A stretch of 64,000 bases of DNA from Cupriavidus sp. WKF15 (GTDB taxonomy: Bacteria > Pseudomonadota > Gammaproteobacteria > Burkholderiales > Burkholderiaceae): assembly GCF_029278605.1 (NCBI RefSeq), contig NZ_CP119573.1:1364001-1428000 (forward strand), written 5' to 3'. Below are positions 33,341-41,383 of this stretch, in pieces. The notes beneath the pieces are model-generated. The model did no database searches and was not told the DNA's origin. It saw nothing but the letters and a program-made list of their open reading frames with translations. Numbering within the stretch: position 1 is the stretch's first letter; each line of letters opens with the position of its first letter. The translations under genes were made by a program, and so were the position numbers.

Positions 33341-34102
33341 ATGAAAGAAAGAGTCCTGGTGACGGGTGGCGCCGATAGTGTCGGCCGCGTTATTGCGGAG
33401 CAGTTCCGCGCTGGCGGCGCGCTGGTGCATATCTGCGACGTACGTGCCGACGCGCTGGCCGAGACCCTGCGCGCCAACCCCGGCATGACCGGAACGGTCG
33501 CCAATGTGGGTAAGCCCGATGACGTTGGCAGAGTCGTGCGGGAGGCCGAGCGCCAATTTGGCGACATCTCGGTCCTCGTGAACAACGTCGGCATCGCGGG
33601 CCCTCGAGCGGCGATCGAAGATATCCCCGACGAGGCATGGCGAGAGACACTCGACGTCAATGTTGGCGCGATGTTCCAGTTCATGAAGCGTGTCGTCCCA
33701 GCCATGAAGCGGCACCGTCATGGCGCAATCATCAATTTCTCGACCGGGTCCACGCGCACCCGCCTGCCAATGCGCACGCCCTATGTGGTGTCAAAAGCCG
33801 CAGTCGAGTCGCTCACCTTGAATGCAGCCCGCGAGCTGGGTCCGTTCAATGTTCGTTGCAACGCGATCCTGCCGGGCATGATCGATAACGACAGGATGCG
33901 GCGAATCGTCGCCAACATCGCGCAGGAATCGGGGCGCGCCGCCGAAGAGGTGGAATCGGACTACCTGAAGTACATATCGTTGCGCAGCAAGGTTCAGCCA
34001 GAAGACCTTGCGCAGACCGTTCTCTTTCTCGCGTCGGATGCCGCGGCGAAGATTACCGGCGAGCTACTGGCCGTCAGCGGAAACGTCGAGTGGGAGATCT
34101 GA
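33341..34102 (+). CDS. SDR-family oxidoreductase (second of two)
   Basis: 253 residues, SDR fold with VTGGADSVGRVI (a variant glycine motif), LVNNVGIAGP, catalytic Ser in NFSTGSTRTR and Tyr-Lys in YVVSKAAVE. It is only distantly similar to the upstream SDR, so the two probably act on different alcohols or stereoisomers. The start overlaps nothing; the next gene begins three bases after its stop. The C-terminal region EEVESDYLKYISLRSKVQPE is typical of catabolic 3-hydroxy acid or polyol dehydrogenases of this superfamily. Confidence 0.87.
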   Translation: MKERVLVTGGADSVGRVIAEQFRAGGALVHICDVRADALAETLRANPGMTGTVANVGKPDDVGRVVREAERQFGDISVLVNNVGIAGPRAAIEDIPDEAWRETLDVNVGAMFQFMKRVVPAMKRHRHGAIINFSTGSTRTRLPMRTPYVVSKAAVESLTLNAARELGPFNVRCNAILPGMIDNDRMRRIVANIAQESGRAAEEVESDYLKYISLRSKVQPEDLAQTVLFLASDAAAKITGELLAVSGNVEWEI

Positions 34103-34104
34103 CA

Positions 34105-34998
34105 ATGTCACGCAAAGTTATCCTTACCTGTGCCGTAACAGGAAACGCTCCGTTTAATCCCAAGCATCCTTCGATGCCGATTACGCCGGCACAGATTGCT
34201 GATGCCTGCGTGGAGGCGGCGAAGGCCGGTGCATCTGTCGCGCACATTCACGTGCGCGACCCCAAGACGGGCGGAGGCAGCCGCGATCCATTGCTATTCA
34301 AGGAGGTGGTCGACCGGGTACGCTCTTCGGGTACGGACATCGTGCTGAATCTCACTTGTGGCTTGGGTGCGTTCCTGCTGCCGGATCCCGAAGACGAATC
34401 GAAGGCGCTACCGGAAAGTGACGTCATCCCCGTGGCTGAGCGGGTCAGGCATCTCGAAGATTGTTTGCCGGAAATTGCCTCACTCGATATTACGACTGGA
34501 AACCAGGTGGAAGGCAAACTCGAGTTTGTCTACCTGAATACCACTCGAACCCTGCGTGCGATGGCTCGGCGTTTCCAGGAGCTCGGCGTCAAGCCGGAGT
34601 TGGAGGTATTCAGTCCCGGAGACATTCTGTTTGGCAAATCGCTAATCGAAGAGGGCCTGATTGACGGAGTGCCCCTCTTCCAGATGGTACTGGGCGTCTT
34701 GTGGGGGGCGCCCGCGAGCACGGAGACAATGCTTTATCAACGCAACCTCATTCCACCGAATGCCCAATGGGCCGCGTTCGGTATTGGACGAGACCAAATG
34801 CCCATGATGGCGCAGGCAGCCTTGCTTGGCGGCAATGTGCGTGTTGGCTTGGAGGACAATCTGTACCTGAGCCGTGGCGTCTTTGCCACCAACGGCCAGC
34901 TTGTCGAGCGTGCTCGCAACGTGATTGAGCACCTGGGCATGTCCGTGGCCACGCCGGCCGAAGCCCGTGACATCATGGGCTTGTCTCGACCCGCCTAG
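34105..34998 (+). CDS. Beta-keto acid cleavage enzyme (BKACE, DUF849)
   Basis: 297 residues of the BKACE barrel. Zinc ligands His47 and His49 are seen in AHIHVRDP, and the later metal residue lies in VGLEDNLYL. The family catalyses beta-keto acid + acetyl-CoA giving acetoacetate + an acyl-CoA, first known from 3-keto-5-aminohexanoate in lysine fermentation. Start at 34105 follows GGAGA three bases after the SDR stop, so it is cotranscribed with both SDRs. It implies that the pathway passes through a beta-keto acid. Confidence 0.9.
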   Translation: MSRKVILTCAVTGNAPFNPKHPSMPITPAQIADACVEAAKAGASVAHIHVRDPKTGGGSRDPLLFKEVVDRVRSSGTDIVLNLTCGLGAFLLPDPEDESKALPESDVIPVAERVRHLEDCLPEIASLDITTGNQVEGKLEFVYLNTTRTLRAMARRFQELGVKPELEVFSPGDILFGKSLIEEGLIDGVPLFQMVLGVLWGAPASTETMLYQRNLIPPNAQWAAFGIGRDQMPMMAQAALLGGNVRVGLEDNLYLSRGVFATNGQLVERARNVIEHLGMSVATPAEARDIMGLSRPA

Positions 34999-35006
34999 CG
35001 GGCTAA

Positions 35007-35039
35007 GGGGCAGGGGTCGTACAACGACCCCTGCGCCCC
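35007..35039. terminator. Strong hairpin after the BKACE gene
   Basis: GGGGCAGGGGTCGT and ACGACCCCTGCGCCCC pair around an ACA loop with a two-base bulge. It ends the SDR/BKACE operon and may also serve the convergent phosphatase gene. No T-run follows. Confidence 0.65.
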
Positions 35040-35089
35040 AAGCGTCATGCCATTCCCCTGCGCGCAGAGCGAATGGCATCGCATATCAC

Positions 35090-35881
35090 TCATCCTCGCG
35101 CATTCAGTAGACGCAGAATCTCTTCATGCACGCGAGCGTCGCCACATGCGACCACTGCACCGCCATTCTGAGGGTCGTCGCCCGTCCAACTCGTCATGAC
35201 GCCGCCGGCACCCTCGATGATTGGGATCAGGGCCTGCACGTCATAAGGCTGTAGTCCCGCCTCGACCACGGCGTCGATCTGGCCTGCGGCGACCATGCAA
35301 TATCCGTAACAATCCCCGCCGTATCGCTGCATTCGCGCGGAACGTGCCACACGCTGGAAAGCTTCCCATTGTTCACCCGCTTCAAACATGTCGGGAGTCG
35401 TGCAGAGCAGCTTGGCGTCTGACAGGGCTTTGCAAGGCTGAACCCTTAATAGCTTGCCATTGAGCCAGGCGTGGTTGCCGTCACCGGAGAAGCGCTCGCG
35501 CGTGAACGGCTGATCCATGACCCCGAGTACCGGGTGCTGGCCATCGTTGAGCGCAATCAGCGTTCCCCAAAGTGGCAGTCCTGTGATAAACGCACGTGTC
35601 CCGTCAATGGGATCCAGTACCCACGTGAACGGCTCGGTCCCGACAATTCGCTGCTCCTCTTCGCCGAGAATGCCGTGGGTGGGATAGGTACTCCGGATCA
35701 GCTCGCGCATGGCCCGCTCGGCTTCCCGGTCGGCCACGGTAACGGGATCAAAGCGTGTGGCGCCTTTGTCCACCACATCGATCACTGCACGAAAATAGGC
35801 GAGTGTGACAGCGCTTGCTGCATCGGCCATGCGACCGGCAAAGGTGAGAAATTCGGCTTGCTGATCTGCGTGCAGTGGCAT
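35090..35881 (-). CDS. Inositol-monophosphatase-family phosphatase (HisN-like)
   Basis: 263 residues with the three metal-site motifs of the family: the EEEQ segment (GILGEEEQRI, about 75), DPIDGTRAF (about 94) and the late motif with WTGDDP. Length and the motif WVLDPIDGTRAFITGLP fit the histidinol-phosphatase (HisN) branch as well as generic sugar/inositol phosphatases. It is convergent with the BKACE operon and shows no GntR operator, so it may be unrelated to the pathway. Confidence 0.85.
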   Translation of the reverse strand: MPLHADQQAEFLTFAGRMADAASAVTLAYFRAVIDVVDKGATRFDPVTVADREAERAMRELIRSTYPTHGILGEEEQRIVGTEPFTWVLDPIDGTRAFITGLPLWGTLIALNDGQHPVLGVMDQPFTRERFSGDGNHAWLNGKLLRVQPCKALSDAKLLCTTPDMFEAGEQWEAFQRVARSARMQRYGGDCYGYCMVAAGQIDAVVEAGLQPYDVQALIPIIEGAGGVMTSWTGDDPQNGGAVVACGDARVHEEILRLLNARG

Positions 35882-35976
35882 AGTGAATTAAAGCATGATT
35901 CATAGAGAAATCGTGCTCGCTATTGTAGCCCTCTCGTGTCGCAGCTGATCGACTGCGCGGCGCAGGCGCCGAACCC

Positions 35977-36156
35977 TCAATGCCCTTCGTCTGAATCTCC
36001 CAGCATTCTGCGATTGACTGGCCGCATCAATCTTTCACAATGCGCTACTTGAGTGTGAACGGCAGCGCTCTTTAGACTGGTCGGGCTCCTGAAACAGCAG
36101 GGGTCGGGTGTGAGAGCCCGGTTCACGTCGAGGCGAATGATGGCTCGCGCCATCAT
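35977..36156 (-). CDS. Possible 59-aa peptide starting inside a hairpin
   Basis: GGAGG (36165-36161) is followed after four bases by ATGATG, opening a frame of 59 codons (MMARAIIRLDVNRALTP...). The start codons lie in the stem of the perfect 11-bp hairpin 36134-36159, and the inverted-repeat arm 36110-36125 lies in the coding part. I do not recognise the peptide. It could be a genuine leader or element-encoded peptide, or just a frame crossing a structured element. Confidence 0.25.
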   Translation of the reverse strand: MMARAIIRLDVNRALTPDPCCFRSPTSLKSAAVHTQVAHCERLMRPVNRRMLGDSDEGH

Positions 36157-36263
36157 TCGTCCTCCCGATGCGCTTGTGCACGCAATGACTTTACGGCGGG
36201 CCGGGCGGGGCCAGCTTCGGCTGGACCGGTTTCCATGAACCCCGGCTCTCACCCCCGCTGTCA
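36088..36263. repeat. Structured inverted-repeat element of about 175 bp
   Basis: GTGAGAGCCCGGTTCA (36110-36125) and TGAACCCCGGCTCTCAC (36236-36252) are nearly perfect complements, with weaker complementarity outward (about 36088 and 36263). Inside are a perfect 11-bp hairpin with a 4-base loop (36134-36159) and CCAGC-TTCG-GCTGG (36211-36224). The rest of the gene-free stretch 35882-36332 holds nothing else. It may be a structured RNA, an attenuator or a small dispersed mobile repeat. Confidence 0.55.
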
Positions 36264-36332
36264 GGCCCGCCACCTCACGTAAGAATGAGTGGCGCCCTCT
36301 TGTTCATACGTTATGGAGGTCGAGTGCCGGCC

Positions 36333-36848
36333 TTATCCTTGGCCCTTCAATAACTTCTTCAGCCCGAGATAGACCGCCCGCCTTTCATCCGGCTCCAACT
36401 GCCGGATCACGTCGGCCTGCCCGCGCCGCGCCAGCGGCATGACCTCGTCATGCAGCGCGATCCCGGCCTCCGTCACGCTGCAGATGAGCTTCTTGCGCGG
36501 GGTGTTCCCCTCCGTCTCCAGCAGGACAAGCCCCCGTTCCTCCAGTAGCCGCAGCGTGCGGCTGACCAGCGCCTTGTCCGACGTGGACTGGATCACCAGT
36601 TCCGAGAAGGGCAGCTGCTTCGCATGCGCGAGCAGCGCCAGGATGCGCCATTCCGGAACGGTCAGCCCGAACTGTTCGGCATAGGGCTGGGTCACCGTGC
36701 TGCGCAGCCTCGTGATGAGCTGGCTCAGCATGGTGGTCAGGAAGTTGTCCACCGTCAGGCCGCTGCCGGCCTCGTCCAGGTTCGTCCAGGGAGTGTCTTC
36801 CGTGCTGGGCGCCGACTGGCCTGTTGCAGGCCCGGTGCTTCGGGTCAT
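36333..36848 (-). CDS. MarR-family transcriptional regulator
   Basis: 171 residues with a winged helix in the middle (LTVPEWRILALLAHAKQLPF; STSDKALVSRTLRLLEERG) and the MarR dimerisation helices at both ends. The start at 36848 (MTRSTGPATG) has GGAAAGAA upstream; a frame 29 codons longer has none. It is divergent from the Bug/molybdenum-hydroxylase operon, and palindromes in between are likely operators. MarR proteins usually respond to aromatic acids or related substrates, consistent with a hydroxylase target. Confidence 0.88.
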   Translation of the reverse strand: MTRSTGPATGQSAPSTEDTPWTNLDEAGSGLTVDNFLTTMLSQLITRLRSTVTQPYAEQFGLTVPEWRILALLAHAKQLPFSELVIQSTSDKALVSRTLRLLEERGLVLLETEGNTPRKKLICSVTEAGIALHDEVMPLARRGQADVIRQLEPDERRAVYLGLKKLLKGQG

Positions 36849-36976
36849 CGCGTTCTTTCCGGTTGAGACGTATTCAGCACGTATATCGGGCCGAGAAGGC
36901 GCGAAAGCGGCGTGCAGGGCGCCAGATTGTCTCACAGGCGAAGGCTTTGCCCCTCAAAGGCAAAAGTGTGAACGGA

Positions 36977-37106
36977 AAACATATCAGTCAATTTGTCAAT
37001 TGGGAATAAACGTAAGTTGAGTAGTCAATATGCGCGCCCTACGATGGTGGTTGTGTTCCTGCAGTGAACATGCGTTTTACCAATAAAACATACGCAGATA
37101 TGTTTT
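36977..37106. promoter_or_regulatory. Operator cluster in the MarR/Bug divergent region
   Basis: AAAACATA occurs at 36977-36984 and again at 37085-37092, where it pairs with TATGTTTT (37099-37106) in a 22-bp palindrome with a 6-base centre. Between them are CAATT-TGTC-AATTG (36989-37002) and TTGA-GTAG-TCAA (37017-37028). The stretch 36849-37184 contains no gene and is much more AT-rich than its surroundings. Confidence 0.6.
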
Positions 37107-37184
37107 CCATCGAGCCAACCCTGTCTTCGCGTTGAGCACAACCGACCCGCCTCCCGCCGCGAAGCGCCCCCACAGGAGCTGTTG

Positions 37185-38171
37185 ATGAAACGAGACCGCC
37201 GACTTTTCCTTGCCGCCACTGCCATGGCGGCGCTGGCGCTTGCCGCGGGCAGCGCGGCCGCTGCCGCTGCCTATCCGACCAAGACCGTGACCATGGTGGT
37301 CGCCTATCCGCCGGGCGGCGACACGGATGCCATGGCGCGCCTGTATGCCGACAAGCTGTCGGCGCGCCTCAAGCAGCCCGTGATCGTGGAGAACCGCCCC
37401 GGCGCCGCGGGCGTGGTCGGTACCGCCTTCGTCAGCCGCGCGCAGCCGGATGGCTACACGCTGCTCTATACGCCGAACCCGTTCACGCTCGCGCCGATGG
37501 TGCTCAAGCTAGCGCCGGCAGCCAGCTATGACCCGCTGCACAGCTTCACGCCCGTGATTCAGACCGCGGTGCAGGCGGTGCTGCTGGTGGCCAACCCGGC
37601 GGCCGGCGTCAAGACGGTCCCGGAGATGATCGCCGCGGCGAAGGCGGGCAAGAGCTTCACCTATGCCAGCCCGGGCGCCGGCTCGCCGATGCACATTGCC
37701 GGCGAGATGCTGAACCGCGCCGCGGGCGTGAAGATCCAGCACGTGCCATACAAGGGCGTGGCGCCGGCCGTCAACGACGTGGTGGCCGGTCACGTGAACT
37801 TTGCCTACGTCACGCTGGGCCCGGTCGCGCAGTACATCAACACGGGCAAACTGATCGCCCTGGCCATCACCGATGCGAAGCGCTCCGCGCTGCTGCCGAA
37901 CGTGCCGACACTGGCCGAACTTGGCTACAAGGACGTGGTGGTCGGCGCATGGCACGGCGTGATGGCGCCCAAGGGCACGCCCGCCGAGGTGGTGAAGGTC
38001 CTCAACGAGCAGCTCAACGAGGTGATCAGGCTGCCGGACGTCGCCGAGAAGATGGCCACGTTCGGCGCTTTGCCGATCGGCGGCACGCCCGCGGCGCTCG
38101 AAAAGGTCAACGCTTCCGACTACGAGCGCCTTGGCAAGGTCATCCGCGACATGGGCATTTCCGCGGAATGA
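37185..38171 (+). CDS. Bug/TctC-family periplasmic binding protein
   Basis: 328 residues: signal peptide (about 1-28, Ala-rich, with an RDRR start that may be Tat-like) and a complete TctC domain (KTVTMVVAYPPGGDTDAMAR; IQHVPYKGVAPAVNDVVAGH). AGGAG precedes the ATG at 37185. It is the first gene downstream of the MarR operators and lies 46 bases before the hydroxylase large subunit, so it is probably the binding protein for the hydroxylase substrate. Confidence 0.9.
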   Translation: MKRDRRLFLAATAMAALALAAGSAAAAAAYPTKTVTMVVAYPPGGDTDAMARLYADKLSARLKQPVIVENRPGAAGVVGTAFVSRAQPDGYTLLYTPNPFTLAPMVLKLAPAASYDPLHSFTPVIQTAVQAVLLVANPAAGVKTVPEMIAAAKAGKSFTYASPGAGSPMHIAGEMLNRAAGVKIQHVPYKGVAPAVNDVVAGHVNFAYVTLGPVAQYINTGKLIALAITDAKRSALLPNVPTLAELGYKDVVVGAWHGVMAPKGTPAEVVKVLNEQLNEVIRLPDVAEKMATFGALPIGGTPAALEKVNASDYERLGKVIRDMGISAE

Positions 38172-38217
38172 CGCAGCACCCAGCAGATCGATGCAATACC
38201 AGACGCAGGAGGCGGGC

Positions 38218-40515
38218 ATGAGCCAGTCCATCGTGGGAGCGTCCACGCCGCAGGTGACCGCGCGGGAGAAGGTCATGGGACGCGCGCAATATGCCGGCGA
38301 CATCAAGCTGCCCGGCATGCTGCACGCGAAGGTGCTGCGCAGCCCGCACCCGCATGCGCGCATCGCCGCCATCGACACCTCGGCGGCGAAGGCGCTGCCC
38401 GGTGTCAAGCTGGTGGTGACCGGGCGCGATACGCCCACGCGCCTGTGGGGGCCGCACCGCAAGGAGCAGCGCATCCTGGCCGCCGGCATGGTGCGCCACG
38501 TCGGCGAGGAAGTCGCGGCCGTGGTGGCGGTGAGCGAGGAAATCGCCCGCGATGCGCTGGACCTGATACGCGTCGAGTACGAGCCGTTGCCGGCGCTGCT
38601 GAGCCCCGAGGCCGCTTTGGCCGACGGGGCGCCGGAGATCCATGCCGGCACGCGCAATATCGGCCATGAGATGCATATCGAGCGCGGCGACGTGGAAGCC
38701 GGCTTTGCCGAGGCCGCTGCGGTGTACGAGGCGACCTACGACATGCACTCGCAGTATCCGGGCTACCTGGAGCCGATGGCGTCCGTCGCGGCGCAGGATG
38801 GCAACGGGCGGCTGACGGTGTATGCGTCGACGCAGTCGGTGTTCCTCGCGCGCAGCCGCATGGCCGAGGCGCTCGATCGTCCGGCATCGACCATCCGCGT
38901 GGTGCAGGCCACCACGGGCGGGGGCTTTGGCGCCAAGATCGTCGAGGAGAACAACAGCCTGATCTGCGCATTCCTGGCGACCAGGCTCGATCGCCCGGTG
39001 CGGCTCGTCAACAACCGCCTTGAAGATTTCCAGGGCGCGCGCGCGAGTGTGCCCGCGAAGGTCTGGTTGCGCATGGGCCTGTCGGCGCACGGCATGATCG
39101 TGGCCAAGGACGTGCGCATCACGGCCGAGTGCGGCGCCTTTTCCGGTCTGGCCGGCGATGTCATGCACGTCAGCGCGATGCGCAGCGACAATATGCACCG
39201 CATCACCAACGTGCGCGCGCACGCGGTGCTGGCCTATACCAACAACCCGCCGCGCGGCGCCTTCCGCGGCTTTGGCGGGCAGCAGATGCAGTTCCCGCTG
39301 AACTGCCACCTGACGGTGCTGGCCGAGATGATCGGCATGGATCCGATCGAGGTGCACAAGCGCAATGCCATCGGCCGTGGCGAGACCAGCGTGCATGGCT
39401 GGCAGATCGGCAGCACGGGCATGCAGGAGTGCCTGGAGATGACGCGCCAGGCGATCGGCTGGGACGCCAAGCGCGCCGCGCCGCGCGGCACCGGCATGCG
39501 CCGGCGCGGCGTGGGCATTGCGGCGGCGATGCACGTCAGCGGCAACCGCACGCTTGGCAACTGGGACGGCTCGACCATCCTGCTCAAGCTCAATGAAGAC
39601 GGCCGCGTGATGCTGCAGACCAGCGAATGCGACATGGGGCAGGGCGCCAACACCATGCTCAGCCAGATCTGCGCCCAGGAGATGGGGATCCCGCTGTCGC
39701 ACGTGACCGTGACGGCGCCCGATACCGATACCTCGCCGTTCTGCCTGGGCTCGCTGGCCTCGCGCGTGACCATCATCTCGGGCAATGCCGTGCTGCGCGC
39801 CGCGCGCGAAGCGAAGCAGAAGGTGCTGGCGCTGGCGGCGGAGAAATTCGGCGTGGACGCGGACAGCCTGTCGTATGCCGATGGCCGCATCAGCGTGCCG
39901 GGCCAGGCGGACAAGTCGGCAACGCTGGCCGAGATCGCTCGGCTGCATATCTTCCGCCACGGCGGCGAGGGCATCCATGTGCGCGCTACCTATGACGCGC
40001 CCACCGTGATGCATGACGCCAACTACTACGGCAATGTCGCGCCCGCCTATTCGTTCGCGGCGCAGGCGGTGGAGGTCGAGGTCGATACCTGCACGGGCCG
40101 CGTGACCGTGATCGACAGCTTTGTTGCCGACGACTGCGGCAAGGCGATCAACCCGCTCGCGGTGCATGGCCAGACCCACGGCGCGACGGTGCAGGCGATC
40201 GGCTGGACGCTCTACGAACACTTGCGCTACGAAGACGGCCGCCTGCAGAACGGCAACTTTGCCGACTACACCATGGCCACGGCCGATGCGCTGCCGATGC
40301 TGCGCACCGACCTGGTGGAGTCCAACGATCCCAATGGCCCGTTCGGTGCCAAGGGCGCAAGCGAAACCGCGATCCTGCCCGGCGCGGCGGCGATTGCCAA
40401 CGCGGTGCATCACGCCATTGGCGTGCGTATCCACTCGCTGCCGATCACGCCGGAGAAGGTGCTGGCGGCGCTGCGCGAGCGCAATGAGACGGAGAAGGAG
40501 GCCGCCCATGCGTGA
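38218..40515 (+). CDS. Molybdenum hydroxylase large subunit (xanthine dehydrogenase family)
   Basis: 765 residues, molybdopterin-binding subunit. Motifs in order: N-terminal KVMGRAQYAGDIKLPGML, GGGFGAKI (about 240), PPRGAFRGFGGQQMQF (about 345), the EMGQG-like CDMGQGAN (about 475), and the catalytic glutamate in GAKGASETAILPGA near the C-terminus. The AYxCSFR motif of true CO dehydrogenase is absent, so it is an N-heterocycle, aldehyde or similar hydroxylase. AGGAGG precedes the start at 38218. The medium and small subunit genes follow directly. No XdhC-type maturation gene is in the window. Confidence 0.9.
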   Translation: MSQSIVGASTPQVTAREKVMGRAQYAGDIKLPGMLHAKVLRSPHPHARIAAIDTSAAKALPGVKLVVTGRDTPTRLWGPHRKEQRILAAGMVRHVGEEVAAVVAVSEEIARDALDLIRVEYEPLPALLSPEAALADGAPEIHAGTRNIGHEMHIERGDVEAGFAEAAAVYEATYDMHSQYPGYLEPMASVAAQDGNGRLTVYASTQSVFLARSRMAEALDRPASTIRVVQATTGGGFGAKIVEENNSLICAFLATRLDRPVRLVNNRLEDFQGARASVPAKVWLRMGLSAHGMIVAKDVRITAECGAFSGLAGDVMHVSAMRSDNMHRITNVRAHAVLAYTNNPPRGAFRGFGGQQMQFPLNCHLTVLAEMIGMDPIEVHKRNAIGRGETSVHGWQIGSTGMQECLEMTRQAIGWDAKRAAPRGTGMRRRGVGIAAAMHVSGNRTLGNWDGSTILLKLNEDGRVMLQTSECDMGQGANTMLSQICAQEMGIPLSHVTVTAPDTDTSPFCLGSLASRVTIISGNAVLRAAREAKQKVLALAAEKFGVDADSLSYADGRISVPGQADKSATLAEIARLHIFRHGGEGIHVRATYDAPTVMHDANYYGNVAPAYSFAAQAVEVEVDTCTGRVTVIDSFVADDCGKAINPLAVHGQTHGATVQAIGWTLYEHLRYEDGRLQNGNFADYTMATADALPMLRTDLVESNDPNGPFGAKGASETAILPGAAAIANAVHHAIGVRIHSLPITPEKVLAALRERNETEKEAAHA

Positions 40516-41374
40516 TTTCGAATTCCTGGAGCCGGCCACGGTCGGTGAGGCGAGCCGCATGCTGGTGGACCTCGGCGACAACTGCCGCGCCTACGCGGGC
40601 GGCACCGCATTGATACTCGGCATGCGTCAGCGCATGTTGACGCCGAGCCATGTGGTCTACCTCGGCAAGCTGGATGCGCTGCGCGGCATCGCGTTCGACC
40701 CGCGTCAGGGCCTGCGCGTCGGCGCGCTGAGCTTGCATGCCGAGGTGGCGCGCTCGCCCGTCGTGCAGGCGCACTATCCAATGCTGGCCAGCATGGCCGC
40801 GCGCGTGGCCAATCCGCAGGTGCGCAACCAGGGCACCATCGGCGGCAACCTTTGCTATGCCGATCCGGCCACCGATCCGCCGGGCTGCCTGATGGCCCTT
40901 GGTGCGCAGGTCGTGCTGAGCGGTCCGGGTGGAGAGCGCGTGCTGGCGATCGAAGATTTTCTCGTCGACTACTACGTCACGGCCCTGATGCCGGGTGAGA
41001 TCGTTACCGAGATCCGGTTGCCGGCGCCGGCAGCGGGTGCGGACGGGCGCTACGCGCGGTTCCTGCGTACAGCGGCCGAGCACCGCCCGCTCGCCAGCGT
41101 GGCGCTGTCGGTACGCCGCGAGGGCGATTTCTGCGTGGAGGCCCGGCTGGCCGTCGGCGCTTCCACGCCGATCCCGGCCCGCCTGCATCGTGCCGAAGCG
41201 CTGCTGATCGGCCAGGCCGTGACGGCGGAACTCGCGGCCGAGGCCGCGGAGATCGTGGCCGCCGACATCAACGCGGTATCGGACATGCGCGGTTCGGCGG
41301 ACTTCCGCCGCCACATCGTGCGCACGGTCGCACGCCGCACCATCGCCGAGCTGTTCGGCGTGGCCGCGGACTGA
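40508..41374 (+). CDS. Molybdenum hydroxylase FAD-binding medium subunit
   Basis: 288 residues of the CoxM/CutM type: FAD-contacting YAGGTALILGMRQRM (about 31-45) and NQGTIGGNLCYADPATD (about 107-123), then the C-terminal CO_deh_flav_C domain. The ATG at 40508 lies eight bases inside the end of the large-subunit gene behind AGGAGG, so the subunits are translationally coupled. It carries electrons from the Fe-S subunit to the final acceptor. Confidence 0.92.
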   Translation: MRDFEFLEPATVGEASRMLVDLGDNCRAYAGGTALILGMRQRMLTPSHVVYLGKLDALRGIAFDPRQGLRVGALSLHAEVARSPVVQAHYPMLASMAARVANPQVRNQGTIGGNLCYADPATDPPGCLMALGAQVVLSGPGGERVLAIEDFLVDYYVTALMPGEIVTEIRLPAPAAGADGRYARFLRTAAEHRPLASVALSVRREGDFCVEARLAVGASTPIPARLHRAEALLIGQAVTAELAAEAAEIVAADINAVSDMRGSADFRRHIVRTVARRTIAELFGVAAD

Positions 41375-41383
41375 GGAGTTGCC

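Noticed and set aside
38140-40581. An 813-codon open frame opposite the molybdenum hydroxylase large subunit
   Set aside because: It mirrors a well-supported gene, has no family motif or ribosome site, and its His/Arg/Gln-rich composition is typical of antisense frames in GC-rich DNA. The same holds for the long minus-strand frame at 9981-11948 and for 24395-25444.
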